A stretch of 64,000 nt of DNA from Ligilactobacillus faecis (GTDB lineage: Bacteria > Bacillota > Bacilli > Lactobacillales > Lactobacillaceae): positions 1,531,501 through 1,595,500 of the forward strand of contig NZ_CP123639.1 in NCBI RefSeq assembly GCF_029889745.1, read 5' to 3'. Below the pieces are notes generated by a model, which saw nothing but the letters and a program-made list of their open reading frames with translations, made no database searches and had not been told where the DNA came from. Position numbers and translations under genes: made by a program. Positions 35,445 through 45,006 of this stretch are shown piece after piece. How positions within the stretch are numbered: position 1 is the first letter of the stretch; every line of letters starts with the position of its first letter.

Positions 35445-36425
35445 TTAAGAGATAGCTTCAGAGACAAAAGTTGCGAGTTCTTTGCCAGAAAGTCCAGCGC
35501 TTAGACCAACTAAAAGTTTGATCCGCGCTTTTTGTCCGTTCAAACCGTGACAGAAAGTGACCCCCATTTGCTTTAACTGGACGCCCCCACCTGGATATGC
35601 ATAAACTTCTTGCGCGATCCCGTTAAAACTACGGGAAACGAGCACAACCGGGATATTCAATGCGAGTAATTTTTCAAGGGCAGATAAGACTCGGGGAGGC
35701 AGATTACCTGCACCTAGAGCTTCGATCACAACGCCGTTTGTTTTGGAAGTCGCCGCCATCTCTAAAAGCTCAGGATCCATGCCGGCATAAGCTTTGAAAA
35801 GGTAGACGTGATCAACGACTTGATCGATCGGTAAACTGACGTGGTGGAGCAATTTTTCAAAGAAGCGCACTTCGTCGCGTAAGATCAATCCGATCGGTCC
35901 AAAAGTAGGCGTTCTAAACGTAGCTACGTTAGTCGTATGGGTCTTTGTCACGTAACGAGCCGTGTGGATCTCATCGTTCATTACAACTAAAACGCCCATG
36001 CCACGTGCTTCTGGGCTAGCTGCTGTCAAGATCGCCGTTTTGAAATTATACAGTCCATCTGAGCCGATCTCATTGGCAGAGCGCATCGCGCCTGTGAGCA
36101 CGATAGGGATCTTCAAGGGAACAGTCAGATCGAGAAAATATGCAGTTTCTTCTAACGTATCCGTCCCATGTGTGATCACGACGCCATCGATCTGGTCTTT
36201 TTCATAAGCTTCCATGATCCTTTTTTTTAGTTGGAGCATCTCAGCAGGTCCCATATGTGGTGACGGGATATTGAAGATATTTTCGATCAAAAGTTCATAT
36301 TCTGATCCAAAAGGATTTTTGAACTGATTAAGTGGATTTTCCGCACCAGGAGCAACGGCTCCATTTTCGTCTTCTGACATTGCGATCGTTCCACCTGTGT
36401 GTAAGACGAGGATTTTTTTGACCAT
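35445..36425 (-). CDS. type I L-asparaginase
   Basis: Hydrolyses asparagine to aspartate and ammonia. 326 residues. First catalytic Thr in LVLHTGGTIAMSED; second motif VVITHGTDTLEETAYFLDL (Thr-Asp pair near residue 90). No signal peptide, so cytoplasmic. Single gene on the minus strand. Chemically opposite to asnA in this window. Confidence 0.93.
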   Translation of the reverse strand: MVKKILVLHTGGTIAMSEDENGAVAPGAENPLNQFKNPFGSEYELLIENIFNIPSPHMGPAEMLQLKKRIMEAYEKDQIDGVVITHGTDTLEETAYFLDLTVPLKIPIVLTGAMRSANEIGSDGLYNFKTAILTAASPEARGMGVLVVMNDEIHTARYVTKTHTTNVATFRTPTFGPIGLILRDEVRFFEKLLHHVSLPIDQVVDHVYLFKAYAGMDPELLEMAATSKTNGVVIEALGAGNLPPRVLSALEKLLALNIPVVLVSRSFNGIAQEVYAYPGGGVQLKQMGVTFCHGLNGQKARIKLLVGLSAGLSGKELATFVSEAIS

Positions 36426-36627
36426 AGTTATTGCTTCCTTTACTACATAAAAATATTGCAGATCTCTAAAGTCTCAAAAAAGAGATAGACGCTATAATTA
36501 TAGCTAGGAAAAGCACAAGGGTCAATTTCTCTTCTTTAAGAAAGATAGTTTAGCATTAGAGCTTTTTTCTGAAGCAATTTGTGTTAAGATAGTTCAAGTA
36601 AGAATTAGTGCAAAAGGAAGTATAGAC

Positions 36628-37353
36628 ATGAAAATACTAGCGCTAGATACTTCAGACCGCCCGTTGAGTGTGGCAGTTTTAGAAGATGAGCAGCTTCTAG
36701 CAGAAACGACTCTTGTTTTAGCTAAAAAACATAGTCAAACTTTGACCCCTGTTATCGCCGAATCATTACAAAAAGCCGGTCTTAGACCAAAAGATCTTGA
36801 ACGGATCGTTGTTTCTGATGGACCTGGATCATATACAGGGCTTCGGATCGGGGTGACAGCAGCTAAAGTTTTAGCTGCAACTTTAGAGATCGACCTTGTT
36901 GGTGTCTCGAGTTTAGAATTGTTAGCGGCTAATTGTTTAGCGCAAACAGATAAAGTATTAGTTCCGATCTTTGATGCGCGCCGGGAAAATGTTTTTGCTG
37001 GCGCTTATCGCGTTAAAAATGGAAAATTAGAAAATATCTTACCCGATCAGCATCTATCATTAGTTCAACTGGCAGAATTTTTAAAAGGACGCGATGCGTT
37101 ATTGATCGGTGAAGGTGCTAAAAACTATCAAGCGCAGTTCAAAGAACTTTTGGCAGGCGAAAAATACGCGTATACAGCCCCAAATGACGATCTTCCAAGT
37201 GGTTATCTTCTCGGTCTTTTAGGACAACAAAAACAGCCAAGTCAAGTGGATACTTTTGTGCCACGTTATCTACGTTTGACCCAAGCTGAAGTACAGTGGA
37301 TGGAAAAACATCCTGGGAAGGACGCTCATGGAACTTACGTTGAAAAAATTTAA
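36628..37353 (+). CDS. tsaB: tRNA threonylcarbamoyladenosine protein TsaB
   Basis: 241-residue ASKHA-fold partner of TsaD in t6A37 synthesis. LALDTSDRPLSVAVL and VVSDGPGSYTGLRIGVTAAK are signature segments. First of tsaB-rimI-tsaD; overlaps rimI by 26 bp. Confidence 0.94.
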   Translation: MKILALDTSDRPLSVAVLEDEQLLAETTLVLAKKHSQTLTPVIAESLQKAGLRPKDLERIVVSDGPGSYTGLRIGVTAAKVLAATLEIDLVGVSSLELLAANCLAQTDKVLVPIFDARRENVFAGAYRVKNGKLENILPDQHLSLVQLAEFLKGRDALLIGEGAKNYQAQFKELLAGEKYAYTAPNDDLPSGYLLGLLGQQKQPSQVDTFVPRYLRLTQAEVQWMEKHPGKDAHGTYVEKI

Positions 37354-37948
37354 AGAGCATTTAAAGACGCTCTTGCAAAAGCCTACTCCTAAACCAAATC
37401 TTGATTTTGGATGTCAAAATGTCACGATCGCAGGAAAGAACTATTTGATGTGTCGCGCAGTCGTTCCCGATATCCAAGAGATCTTACGCATCAAACGAGC
37501 AGTTTATCATGGCGAAGTGCCACATAATTTTTCTGAATTAGAAGAGCAGATCAAAGATAAGCAACATGGACTCTATATCGTGGTGCGTTATGAAGATCAG
37601 ATGGTCGCTTTTGCAGGCTGTGATATGGCCTATGCTAAGAATGAAGCGCATATCACTAAGATCGCGGTATTACCTAAATACCAACAACAAGGTCTTGGTT
37701 CGATGATGCTTCAAACTTTGATCAAAGAAGCTAAAGCTTACGGATGTAAAAAGATCAGTGTCGATGTCAAAAAGAGCAATCTTAAGATCCAAAAGCTCTA
37801 CCAAGAAAAGGGATTTCGCCCAGTACCGCGGACTAAAGCTTGTCCGTTAGCAGACGGAGTGAAATTAGAATATAATATCTTACCGATAAAATTAACAAAG
37901 AGAGTGGGACGAAATGGAAAGAAAAAGAAATTTGATCCTAGCCTTTGA
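37328..37948 (+). CDS. rimI: RimI-like GNAT acetyltransferase
   Basis: 206 residues: an N-terminal extension of about 40 residues, then a GNAT domain with [20 protein letters not shown] (acetyl-CoA loop) and [19 protein letters not shown]. Between tsaB and tsaD in the standard order. RimI acetylates the N-terminus of ribosomal protein S18 in E. coli. Overlaps both neighbours. Confidence 0.88.
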   Translation: MELTLKKFKEHLKTLLQKPTPKPNLDFGCQNVTIAGKNYLMCRAVVPDIQEILRIKRAVYHGEVPHNFSELEEQIKDKQHGLYIVVRYEDQMVAFAGCDMAYAKNEAHITKIAVLPKYQQQGLGSMMLQTLIKEAKAYGCKKISVDVKKSNLKIQKLYQEKGFRPVPRTKACPLADGVKLEYNILPIKLTKRVGRNGKKKKFDPSL

Positions 37949-38951
37949 ATCGAGTTGTGATGAGACAAGCGTTGCTGTCATCGAGGATGGACATAAGATC
38001 TTGTCAAATATCGTGGCGACCCAGATCAAAAGTCACGAGCGTTTTGGTGGAGTCGTGCCAGAAGTGGCTAGCCGCCACCATATCGAACAGATCACATTTT
38101 GTATCAAAGATGCCTTAAAAGAAGCAGAGGTGACTTATGCTGATCTAACAGCTGTCGCAGTGACTTATGGTCCAGGCTTAGTTGGATCTTTGTTAGTCGG
38201 AGTTACCGCAGCTAAGATGGTCGCTTTTGCCCATGGGCTACCGTTGATCCCTGTCAACCACATGGCGGGTCATATCTATGCAGCGCGTTTTGCCGGTGAA
38301 TTACGCTTTCCGGCTTTAGCGCTTCTCGTGTCAGGGGGACATACTGAATTAGTTTATTTAGCAGGGCCTAATGATTTTGCGATCATCGGCGAGACTCGCG
38401 ACGATGCTGCTGGTGAAGCGTATGATAAAGTCGGGCGAGTCTTAGGTTTGACTTATCCAGCCGGAAAAGAGATCGATGCCTTAGCCCATGAAGGGCAAGA
38501 TACGTTTGGTTTTCCCCGTGCTATGGAAAACGACGACAATTATGATTTTAGCTTTAGTGGCTTAAAAAGTGCTTTTATCAATACAGTCCACCATGCAGAC
38601 CAAGTCGGCGAAGTTTTAGATAAAAAAGATCTCGCCGCTAGTTTTCAGCAAAGTGTCGTTGATGTTTTAGCTGAAAAAACGGTGAAAGCTTTGAAAAATT
38701 ACCCTGTCAAACAGCTGATCTTAGCTGGTGGGGTCGCAGCCAACCAAGGACTAAGAGCACGGCTCGACCAAGAACTAAAAAACTTTGCAAAAGTCGAACT
38801 TTTAAAAGCACCGCTCAAATATTGTGGTGATAATGCTGCTATGATCGGAGCGGCAGGTTATGCCGCTTATCAAGCTGGCGTTGTGGCTGATCTCGCTCTA
38901 AATGCTGATCCCAGCCTAGAATTTGACTGGCTAGAAGAACAAGAAAACTAA
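37914..38951 (+). CDS. tsaD: tRNA threonylcarbamoyladenosine transferase TsaD
   Basis: 345 residues, catalytic subunit of t6A37 formation. [18 protein letters not shown], the metal-binding HMAGHIYAA, and [10 protein letters not shown] are diagnostic. Starts 35 bp inside rimI. Confidence 0.96.
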   Translation: MERKRNLILAFESSCDETSVAVIEDGHKILSNIVATQIKSHERFGGVVPEVASRHHIEQITFCIKDALKEAEVTYADLTAVAVTYGPGLVGSLLVGVTAAKMVAFAHGLPLIPVNHMAGHIYAARFAGELRFPALALLVSGGHTELVYLAGPNDFAIIGETRDDAAGEAYDKVGRVLGLTYPAGKEIDALAHEGQDTFGFPRAMENDDNYDFSFSGLKSAFINTVHHADQVGEVLDKKDLAASFQQSVVDVLAEKTVKALKNYPVKQLILAGGVAANQGLRARLDQELKNFAKVELLKAPLKYCGDNAAMIGAAGYAAYQAGVVADLALNADPSLEFDWLEEQEN

Positions 38952-39000
38952 AAAATAAGCACTCTATTGAGGCGATCACCCTCATAGAGTGCTTATTTTT
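38949..39000 (+). terminator. terminator after tsaD, carrying an IS target duplication
   Basis: AAATAAGCACTCTAT / ATAGAGTGCTTATTT hairpin. The final T-tract is part of the 8-bp target duplication ATTTTTAA (38995-39002) of the adjacent ISL3 element. Confidence 0.85.
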
Positions 39001-39126
39001 AAGGGTATACACTTTCTGGTATGGATGAAAAATTCCATACCAGTTTTTTTGCGCAAAAAAAGGACATTTAATGCCCTCTCGTTATACAATGAATTCACCA
39101 CAAACCACGTAAAGGAGAGAATTTAA

Positions 39127-40365
39127 ATGTCCCATAACGATTGTATACTAAAACTTCTAAATATTAAAGACCCTAATCTCAAAGTTATTGATGTTATCGA
39201 TAATTTAAATAATGGCACAGAGAAATTAGTTTTGATCAAAGCTGTACTATCTTATCCTATCAGCCGTTGTCGAAATTGTGGCTTTGCCACTGTTAATAAA
39301 AATGGTTTCGCTAAAGCTCACGTACGTTTACCAAGTTTAAACGGTATACGTTATGAAATGATCCTTCATAAACAACGCTATCAATGTAAAAATTGTCGCA
39401 CAACTTTCGGTGCGACCTCTGAATTGACTAAGCCTAATCAAACTCTTTCTCGTAAACTAAAAAATCAGATCATGTTATTAGCTAGGGAAGGTTTGAACGG
39501 TGAACTTATCGCTCGCATCTGTCATTGCTCTGCTAGTAGTGTTCGAAGAACTATTGTCGAACGGATCAAACCTCAATATCGAGTACCTGTTTTGCCCAAG
39601 AATCTTTGTTTTGATGAATTTCGTTCGATTAAAAATACAACTTCTTTTATCTGTTGTGATGCACAAACTCATAAGTTAGTTGTTAAACTCCCAGATAGAC
39701 TATCTTCTACCATTATCAATTATTTTGAAAATCGTTACTCAAAGTTTGAACGTGATCAAGTGGAATCAGTCGTCATTGATTTAAACGCTCAATACCAGCG
39801 CTTCATTCGCCGACTTTTCCCGAATGCCAAGATTATTATTGATCGGTTTCATATAGTTCAGCTAGCCGGACGTGCTTTAGACAGTTGTCGAATCGCTCTC
39901 ACTAGATCACTCAATAAGCATAGTCGAGAATACAAGATTCTCAAATCACAGTGGCGTTTATTCCATAAGAAATCTGATGAGATCGACCCTAAAAATGTTG
40001 TCTATCTTAGGGGAATCAATGAATATATGACTCAACAGAATGCGATCGACTTGATCATCAATAAATTTTCTGAATTCAAAATAGTTTATCAGACTTACCA
40101 AGATATTACCTTAGCTTTGAAGAATAAAGACATTACTACTTTGAATGAGGTTCTCGATAGTTATGAGCGCACCAATACAGAGATGGATACGACTATTCGT
40201 ACTTTCCGTAAAAATCGCAGCTATCTAATAAATAGCGTAACTTCAAAATATTCCAATGGTCCTTTGGAGGGTATCAATCGAAAGATCAAACTCTTAAAAC
40301 GAAGTTGTTACGGTTTTGCTAATCAACAATTTTTCTTTTTACGAATTGATTGTATATTTGCGTAA
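39127..40365 (+). CDS. ISL3-family transposase (copy 2)
   Basis: 412 residues, related to but clearly different from the transposase at 21091. Zinc pairs SRCRNCGFATVNKNG and YQCKNCRTTFG, LCFDEFRSI (first Asp), IIIDRFHIVQLAGRALDS, and YSNGPLEGINRKIKLLKR (Glu). ATG 39127 follows AAAGGAGAG. The C-terminus after the last motif is short but the frame ends before the nested IS3, so it may be functional. Confidence 0.9.
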   Translation: MSHNDCILKLLNIKDPNLKVIDVIDNLNNGTEKLVLIKAVLSYPISRCRNCGFATVNKNGFAKAHVRLPSLNGIRYEMILHKQRYQCKNCRTTFGATSELTKPNQTLSRKLKNQIMLLAREGLNGELIARICHCSASSVRRTIVERIKPQYRVPVLPKNLCFDEFRSIKNTTSFICCDAQTHKLVVKLPDRLSSTIINYFENRYSKFERDQVESVVIDLNAQYQRFIRRLFPNAKIIIDRFHIVQLAGRALDSCRIALTRSLNKHSREYKILKSQWRLFHKKSDEIDPKNVVYLRGINEYMTQQNAIDLIINKFSEFKIVYQTYQDITLALKNKDITTLNEVLDSYERTNTEMDTTIRTFRKNRSYLINSVTSKYSNGPLEGINRKIKLLKRSCYGFANQQFFFLRIDCIFA

Positions 40366-40428
40366 AAAAAACACTCCCCACAATTCTGATCTGAGACCCG
40401 TCAAGTGAACAACTAAATAATTAAAATT

Positions 40429-41343
40429 CTAGGCAGCCTGATTCCGGTATTCTTCTGGAGTCAGGCTGTTTAGTTTTATTTGGTAACGTTGGGTATTGTA
40501 GAACTTGATATAGTTTTCGATCATTTCTACAAGTTCTCCATATGTTTCACATTTTAGCCAATAATAACATTCTGTCTTGAAATGACTCCAAAAACTTTCC
40601 ATTGGTGCGTTATCGATACATTTCCCCACTCGAGACATACTTCTTGTAACACCATGCCTTGAGGTCAACCGAAGATATTCCTTTGAAGTATATTGAAATC
40701 CACGATCACTGTGAAGAAGTAGATTAGCTTCATTTAAATGCGTGAATGCTTTTTCTAAAGTCTTCATGACAAGCCGATTATCATTTCTTTTACTAATTTC
40801 AAAACTTATGATAGATCCATCGTATAGATCTTTGATCGCACTTAAATAAGCTTTTTGTCCTAAGCCATATTCTAAATAAGTGACATCAGTCACCCACTTT
40901 TGATTAGGTCTAGTAGCGGAAAAATCACGACCTAAAGTATTTTCTTCGTAGTTTAAATGTTCTGAACGAGTACAACCTCGGCGTTTGCGACGAATTACTG
41001 AATATAAACCAAGGACTCTCATTAAGCGACGAATACGTTTGAAGTTATATTGTTTTTGATACTTTCGATTGATAAGAAGAGTCATTCTTCTAGAACCGTA
41101 AATTCCATTTAAAGCATGAAATTCTTTTTTTATGATCTCACTTAACCATTCATTTTCCAAAGTACATTGTGATTTTGGAGCAGTTAAATAACGATAATAC
41201 CCTGAGCGCGATACATTTAAGATCGCACAAAGGATCCAGAGTTCAATTTGTGGAAACTCTTTAAGAACTTCCTGAATAGCTTTAAAACGCAGATTTTTAG
41301 GTATAAAGCTTATCTCCTCCTTTCGAGTTCGTCCAATTTTTTT
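40429..41343 (-). CDS. IS3-family transposase OrfB (expressed by -1 frameshift)
   Basis: DDE integrase-type domain. The frame is open from the A7 run at 41337-41343 (minus strand AAAAAAA in ...TTA AAA AAA TTG) through SGYYRYLTAPKS, HALNGIYGSRRMTLLI, WVTDVTYLEYG (first Asp), LLHSDRGFQYTS (second Asp) and APMESFWSHFKTECYY (Glu). No good start codon of its own near the upstream end, so it is expected as the C-terminal part of an OrfAB fusion made by -1 slippage. Confidence 0.88.
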   Translation of the reverse strand, partial: KKIGRTRKEEISFIPKNLRFKAIQEVLKEFPQIELWILCAILNVSRSGYYRYLTAPKSQCTLENEWLSEIIKKEFHALNGIYGSRRMTLLINRKYQKQYNFKRIRRLMRVLGLYSVIRRKRRGCTRSEHLNYEENTLGRDFSATRPNQKWVTDVTYLEYGLGQKAYLSAIKDLYDGSIISFEISKRNDNRLVMKTLEKAFTHLNEANLLLHSDRGFQYTSKEYLRLTSRHGVTRSMSRVGKCIDNAPMESFWSHFKTECYYWLKCETYGELVEMIENYIKFYNTQRYQIKLNSLTPEEYRNQAA

Positions 41344-41999
41344 AAAACGATATTTTCTGCTTCTAGATATTTATTACGTTCTTTCAAACGTAGGATCTCA
41401 AGCTTGAGACGCTCAGTTTCAGAAAGAGTCTTATAATCACGATCTTTAACTGTTTTACCACGATTATCGTATAATGCCTTTTCGCCATCTACTTCAAACT
41501 TTTTGACCCAATTATAGACTTGGGAATAAGAAACATTATATTTATCGATCGCTTTGTGATAATTCTTATTATTAGCAAGTGTATACTGAACTATTTCGAG
41601 CCGTTCCTTAAAAGTAGTTTTACGTCCATGTTTCATTCTATTACGACCTCCAATGGTAGCTTTAAAGCCTTTTCCATTAGTATACAAGTTGATCCATTTA
41701 CGTAAAACCGAAACACTCGAAATATTGTATTTATCACAAATTTTCTTTGGTGAACGTCCATTTTCTAAATATTCTAGAACCGCAGTTGTTTTTAATTCAA
41801 CTGAATATTCTTTCCAGGTTCTAGACTCTTTTAAGCCATCTAAACCGCCAGCTTTGTATTTTCTGATCCAATTATCAAATGTATTTTTAGAAATGGTATA
41901 TTTCCGGCAGATAAAGTACTTACTATATTGTCCACTAAGATACTCGGAGACTGCCTGGTATCTTTCTTCAAGTGTATGTTTAGTAGTTCTTCTAGACAT
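41310..41999 (-). CDS. IS3-family transposase OrfA
   Basis: 229 residues, with two or more helix-turn-helix units (SKNTFDNWIRKYKAGGLDGL, VSVLRKWINLY, SYSQVYNWVKKFEVDG) and a C-terminal leucine zipper (ETERLKLEILRLKERNKYLE). ATG 41999 (MSRRTTKHTLEERYQ) follows AGGGGGA. Ends just past the slippery run at 41337-41343. Confidence 0.88.
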   Translation of the reverse strand: MSRRTTKHTLEERYQAVSEYLSGQYSKYFICRKYTISKNTFDNWIRKYKAGGLDGLKESRTWKEYSVELKTTAVLEYLENGRSPKKICDKYNISSVSVLRKWINLYTNGKGFKATIGGRNRMKHGRKTTFKERLEIVQYTLANNKNYHKAIDKYNVSYSQVYNWVKKFEVDGEKALYDNRGKTVKDRDYKTLSETERLKLEILRLKERNKYLEAENIVLKKLDELERRR

Positions 42000-42073
42000 A
42001 AAAAATCCCCCTAGAGTGATCACAGAATCTTTATTATTTCCGTGTCCACTCTAGGGGAATCATATCATTCTAT

Positions 42074-42107
42074 TGTAGGAAGTGTTTGTAGGAAGTGTTT
42101 GTAGGAA
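42074..42107. repeat. 13-bp tandem repeat in the ISL3 right end
   Basis: TGTAGGAAGTGTT occurs twice and then a third, partial time. It lies just inside the right inverted repeat and may be transposase binding sites. Confidence 0.8.
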
Positions 42108-42136
42108 TATCCATATCAGTTGACGAATACCCATTT

Positions 42137-44089
42137 TTAATCAGTTAAAAATTCTTCTAAAGCCAAGCTACTTTCTTCCCAAGCTATTTCAGCTTCTTCC
42201 AAAGCAGTTGTTGTTTCTTCGAGCTCTTTTTGTAAAGTAGCCATTTTTTCGAGATCGTTGAAGTTTTCTGGCAAGGCCATTTGAGTTTCGAGATTTTCTT
42301 TTTTAGCGTCAAGATCAGTGACTTGTTGTTCTAAAGTAGCAACATTACGCCGTAAACGTCGCTCTTCTTTTTGACGTTCTTTACTTTGCGCATAGCTTGT
42401 TTTTCCACTTGAAACGTTTTTTGTTTCTGTCTGCGGTGCTGTTTGTTTTTCTTTAGCTAAGGCAAGTTCAGCTTGCTCTTCTTTTTTAGCGACATAATAA
42501 TCGTAATCACCTAGGTAAACAGTGCTTCCTGTTTTAGCGATCTCGATCACGCTCGTAGCAACTTTATTGATAAAGTAACGGTCGTGTGAAACGAGTAATA
42601 CTGTACCATCGAAATCTTTGATAGCTTGTTCGAGCACTTCTTTACTATCGATATCAAGGTGGTTCGTTGGTTCGTCTAAAACTAAGAAGTTATCGTGTTG
42701 CATTGAAAGCTTAGTCAACAAGAGACGGGCTTTTTCGCCTCCTGAAAGACTATGGATCGTCTTTTTGACGTCATCACCACTGAATAAAAAGCTCCCTAAA
42801 AGTGAGCGGATATCTTTTTCTGGTGTAGTTGGATGCTCATCCCAGATCTCAGCTAAAACAGTTTTTTTATCGTGTAAGTTATGTTGCTCTTGATCGTAGT
42901 AGCCTGGGTGCACGTTAGTTCCAAATGTGGCTGAGCCTTTGAGGAAAGGCTGCTTGTGTAAAATACTCTTTAGTAATGTGGATTTTCCGACCCCATTAGG
43001 TCCAACTAAAGCGATAACTTGACGTTTTCTGATCTCAAAATCGATCGGTTCAGCAATGATCTGGTCATCGTAACCGATCGCAGCGTCGTTGACTTTCAAG
43101 ACGACGTTGCCGCTTTCTTCGGCAGCTTTGAAACGAAAATGCATACTTTTTTCGTCACCTTCAGGCCGTTCGAGTCGGTCGATTTTTTCGAGTTGCTTGC
43201 GCTTACTTTGAGCGCGTTTAGTCGTTGAAGCACGTACGAGATTTTTATTGACGAAATCTTCGAGTTTGTGGATCTCGACTTGTTGCTTTTCATAATTTTT
43301 CCACGCAAGTTCTTTTCGCTTTTCTTTTTCTACGATGTAGTCAGAATAATTGCCTTTGTAATAGTGGGCTTTACCGCGACTGATCTCATAAACTTCATTG
43401 ACGATCTTATCTAAAAAGTAGCGGTCGTGCGAGACGATCAAAAGAGCGCCTGTATATGTCTGGATATAGCCTTCAAGCCAAGTCAAAGTTTCGATATCTA
43501 AATGGTTCGTCGGTTCGTCCAAGATCAAAAGATCGCGTTTTTCTAAGAGCAATTTGGCTAAGGCCAGGCGTGTCTTTTGACCACCAGATAAAGATGCGAT
43601 CGGGCGTTCAAAATCTTCGGGTAAGAAGTTGAAACCGTGTAAGACTGAGCGGATCTCAGCTTCATAGCCATAGCCGTTTTGTTCTTTAAAATCATGCAAG
43701 AGTTGGTCGTATTGCTTCAAAAGTTGTTGGTAAGCTGGCGTTTCATGATTTTCAGCTTGACTTGCGATCTGATCTTCGAGTTGATGGAGGCGTTTTTCCA
43801 TTTGGCGAAGTTCGCTAAAGACGCTCAACATTTCAGCATAGATCGTCTTAGTAGATTCTAAGCCGGTATTTTGGGCTAAATAACCGACCGTCAATCCTTT
43901 TTTGCGAACGATCTGGCCTTCGTCAGGCGCTTCTTCGTCGATGATCATTTTTAATAAAGTTGATTTCCCAGCTCCATTTTTCCCGACAAGAGCGATCCGG
44001 GAATGATCTTGGATATCTAGATCGATATTTTCAAATAGTGTGTCGGCCCCAAAATGACGTCCGACTTTTTGGACTTGTAATAAGATCAT
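42137..44089 (-). CDS. ABC-F family ATPase
   Basis: 650 residues, two ABC domains and no membrane segments, so a ribosome-associated ABC-F factor. First domain: GKNGAGKST, LSGGQKTRLALAKL, LILDEPTNHLD; linker with Arg/Lys-rich RASTTKRAQSKRKQLEK; second domain: GPNGVGKST, LSGGEKARLLLTKL, LVLDEPTNHLD. C-terminal coiled coil (about residues 560-645). Closest in style to YdiF-type proteins. Its stop codon lies in the right target duplication of the ISL3 element, but the frame is intact. Confidence 0.9.
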   Translation of the reverse strand: MILLQVQKVGRHFGADTLFENIDLDIQDHSRIALVGKNGAGKSTLLKMIIDEEAPDEGQIVRKKGLTVGYLAQNTGLESTKTIYAEMLSVFSELRQMEKRLHQLEDQIASQAENHETPAYQQLLKQYDQLLHDFKEQNGYGYEAEIRSVLHGFNFLPEDFERPIASLSGGQKTRLALAKLLLEKRDLLILDEPTNHLDIETLTWLEGYIQTYTGALLIVSHDRYFLDKIVNEVYEISRGKAHYYKGNYSDYIVEKEKRKELAWKNYEKQQVEIHKLEDFVNKNLVRASTTKRAQSKRKQLEKIDRLERPEGDEKSMHFRFKAAEESGNVVLKVNDAAIGYDDQIIAEPIDFEIRKRQVIALVGPNGVGKSTLLKSILHKQPFLKGSATFGTNVHPGYYDQEQHNLHDKKTVLAEIWDEHPTTPEKDIRSLLGSFLFSGDDVKKTIHSLSGGEKARLLLTKLSMQHDNFLVLDEPTNHLDIDSKEVLEQAIKDFDGTVLLVSHDRYFINKVATSVIEIAKTGSTVYLGDYDYYVAKKEEQAELALAKEKQTAPQTETKNVSSGKTSYAQSKERQKEERRLRRNVATLEQQVTDLDAKKENLETQMALPENFNDLEKMATLQKELEETTTALEEAEIAWEESSLALEEFLTD

Positions 44090-44312
44090 ATTTTCACCTA
44101 ATTTCTTTAAAATAAATATATTTCACAAAGTATTGACAGCAATTTGCTTAAATAACAGTCTCTAAGCATTAGATTGTGAATAGATTAACATTTTTTAGTA
44201 TTATTATTGTATGGGGTATGCTAAAATTTATCTATTGGTTTTACAAAATAAAATTAGTCGGTCAAAGTGTGATCGGTTGACCCAAACTAGTTTCTGAAAG
44301 GAGCTCATAGAT
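44090..44312. promoter_or_regulatory. divergent region upstream of rex with Rex-like half sites
   Basis: Contains TTTCACAAAG (44121-44130) and TTGTGAATAGATTAACAT (44174-44191), both resembling half or degenerate Rex operators (consensus TTGTGA-N6-TCACAA). Suggests autoregulation of rex or control of the ABC-F gene. No perfect site is present. Confidence 0.4.
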
Positions 44313-44945
44313 ATGGCGACGTCAAATATTCCTGAAGCAACAGCTAAGCGTCTGCCGATCTATTATCGGTATTTGAACATGCTAGCGACTGCTGGAACTG
44401 ACCATATCTCTTCGACTGAACTAGCCGAAGTAGTCAAGATCGATCCGGCTACGATCCGGCGTGATCTTTCATATTTTGGTGCCCTCGGAAAAAGAGGGTA
44501 CGGGTACAATGTTCTCGATCTGTTAGAATTTTTCAAAAAGACTCTTAGTCAAGATAAATTAACAAATGTTGCTTTGATCGGAGTCGGTCATTTAGGGCAA
44601 GCTCTGTTAAATTATAATTTTCATCAAAGTAATAATACGCGGATCAGTGTGGCATTTGATATCGATCAAGCCTTAACTGGGAAGATCCAAAGTGGAGTCC
44701 CAGTCTATCCGCTAGAAGATATGAAAGAACAACTTCGGCTACAACAGATCAAGATCGCGATCTTGACTGTTCCGATCGAAGCTGCGCAAGCGGTAACTGA
44801 TGATCTAGTTGAAGCTGGGATCGAAGGAATCTTGAACTTCACCCCTTTGCGGATCAGTGTCCCTAAACGCGTTCGCGTTCAAAATGTTGATCTGACAAAC
44901 GAACTGCAGACACTGATCTACTTTTTACAACATTTCAACGAATAG
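44313..44945 (+). CDS. rex: redox-sensing transcriptional repressor Rex
   Basis: 210 residues. N-terminal winged helix ([34 protein letters not shown]) and Rossmann NADH-binding domain ([18 protein letters not shown]). Senses the NADH/NAD+ ratio and represses fermentation genes. ATG 44313 follows GAAAGGAG. Confidence 0.95.
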   Translation: MATSNIPEATAKRLPIYYRYLNMLATAGTDHISSTELAEVVKIDPATIRRDLSYFGALGKRGYGYNVLDLLEFFKKTLSQDKLTNVALIGVGHLGQALLNYNFHQSNNTRISVAFDIDQALTGKIQSGVPVYPLEDMKEQLRLQQIKIAILTVPIEAAQAVTDDLVEAGIEGILNFTPLRISVPKRVRVQNVDLTNELQTLIYFLQHFNE

Positions 44946-44964
44946 AACTTAACTCTTTCATTAT

Positions 44965-45006
44965 ATAAAAAGGAGCTGGAAATTGGTATACCAGCTCCTT
45001 TTTTAA
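44965..45006. terminator. bidirectional terminator between rex and the CPBP gene
   Basis: AAAAAGGAGCTGG / CCAGCTCCTTTTT between convergent genes. Confidence 0.85.

Larger units (their letters stand above)
40387..42067 (-). mobile_element. IS3-family insertion sequence, copy A (apparently intact)
   Basis: 1681 bp, inverted repeats of about 25 bp (TGATCTGAG... against TGATATGAT...), 3-bp target duplication TTC. Carries orfA and orfB in overlapping frames with an A7 slippery run. Near-identical decayed copy B at 48107-49754. Nested inside ISL3 copy 2. Confidence 0.9.
39003..42132 (+). mobile_element. ISL3-family insertion sequence (copy 2), interrupted by an IS3-family element
   Basis: The ends are imperfect inverted repeats starting GGGTAT with a shared TATGGAT further in. 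Perfect 8-bp target duplications ATTTTTAA lie at 38995-39002 and 42133-42140. The IS3 copy at 40387-42067 lies inside, downstream of the transposase stop. The left end has a terminator-like hairpin CTGGTATGGA / TCCATACCAG plus T-run (about 39016-39051). Differs in sequence from copy 1. Confidence 0.9.

Noticed and set aside
42074-42107. Short CRISPR-like repeats
   Set aside because: The 13-bp units are directly tandem without spacers and lie inside an IS end.
42618-43861. Plus-strand ORFs opposite the ABC-F gene
   Set aside because: Antisense shadows; composition follows the codons of the real gene.
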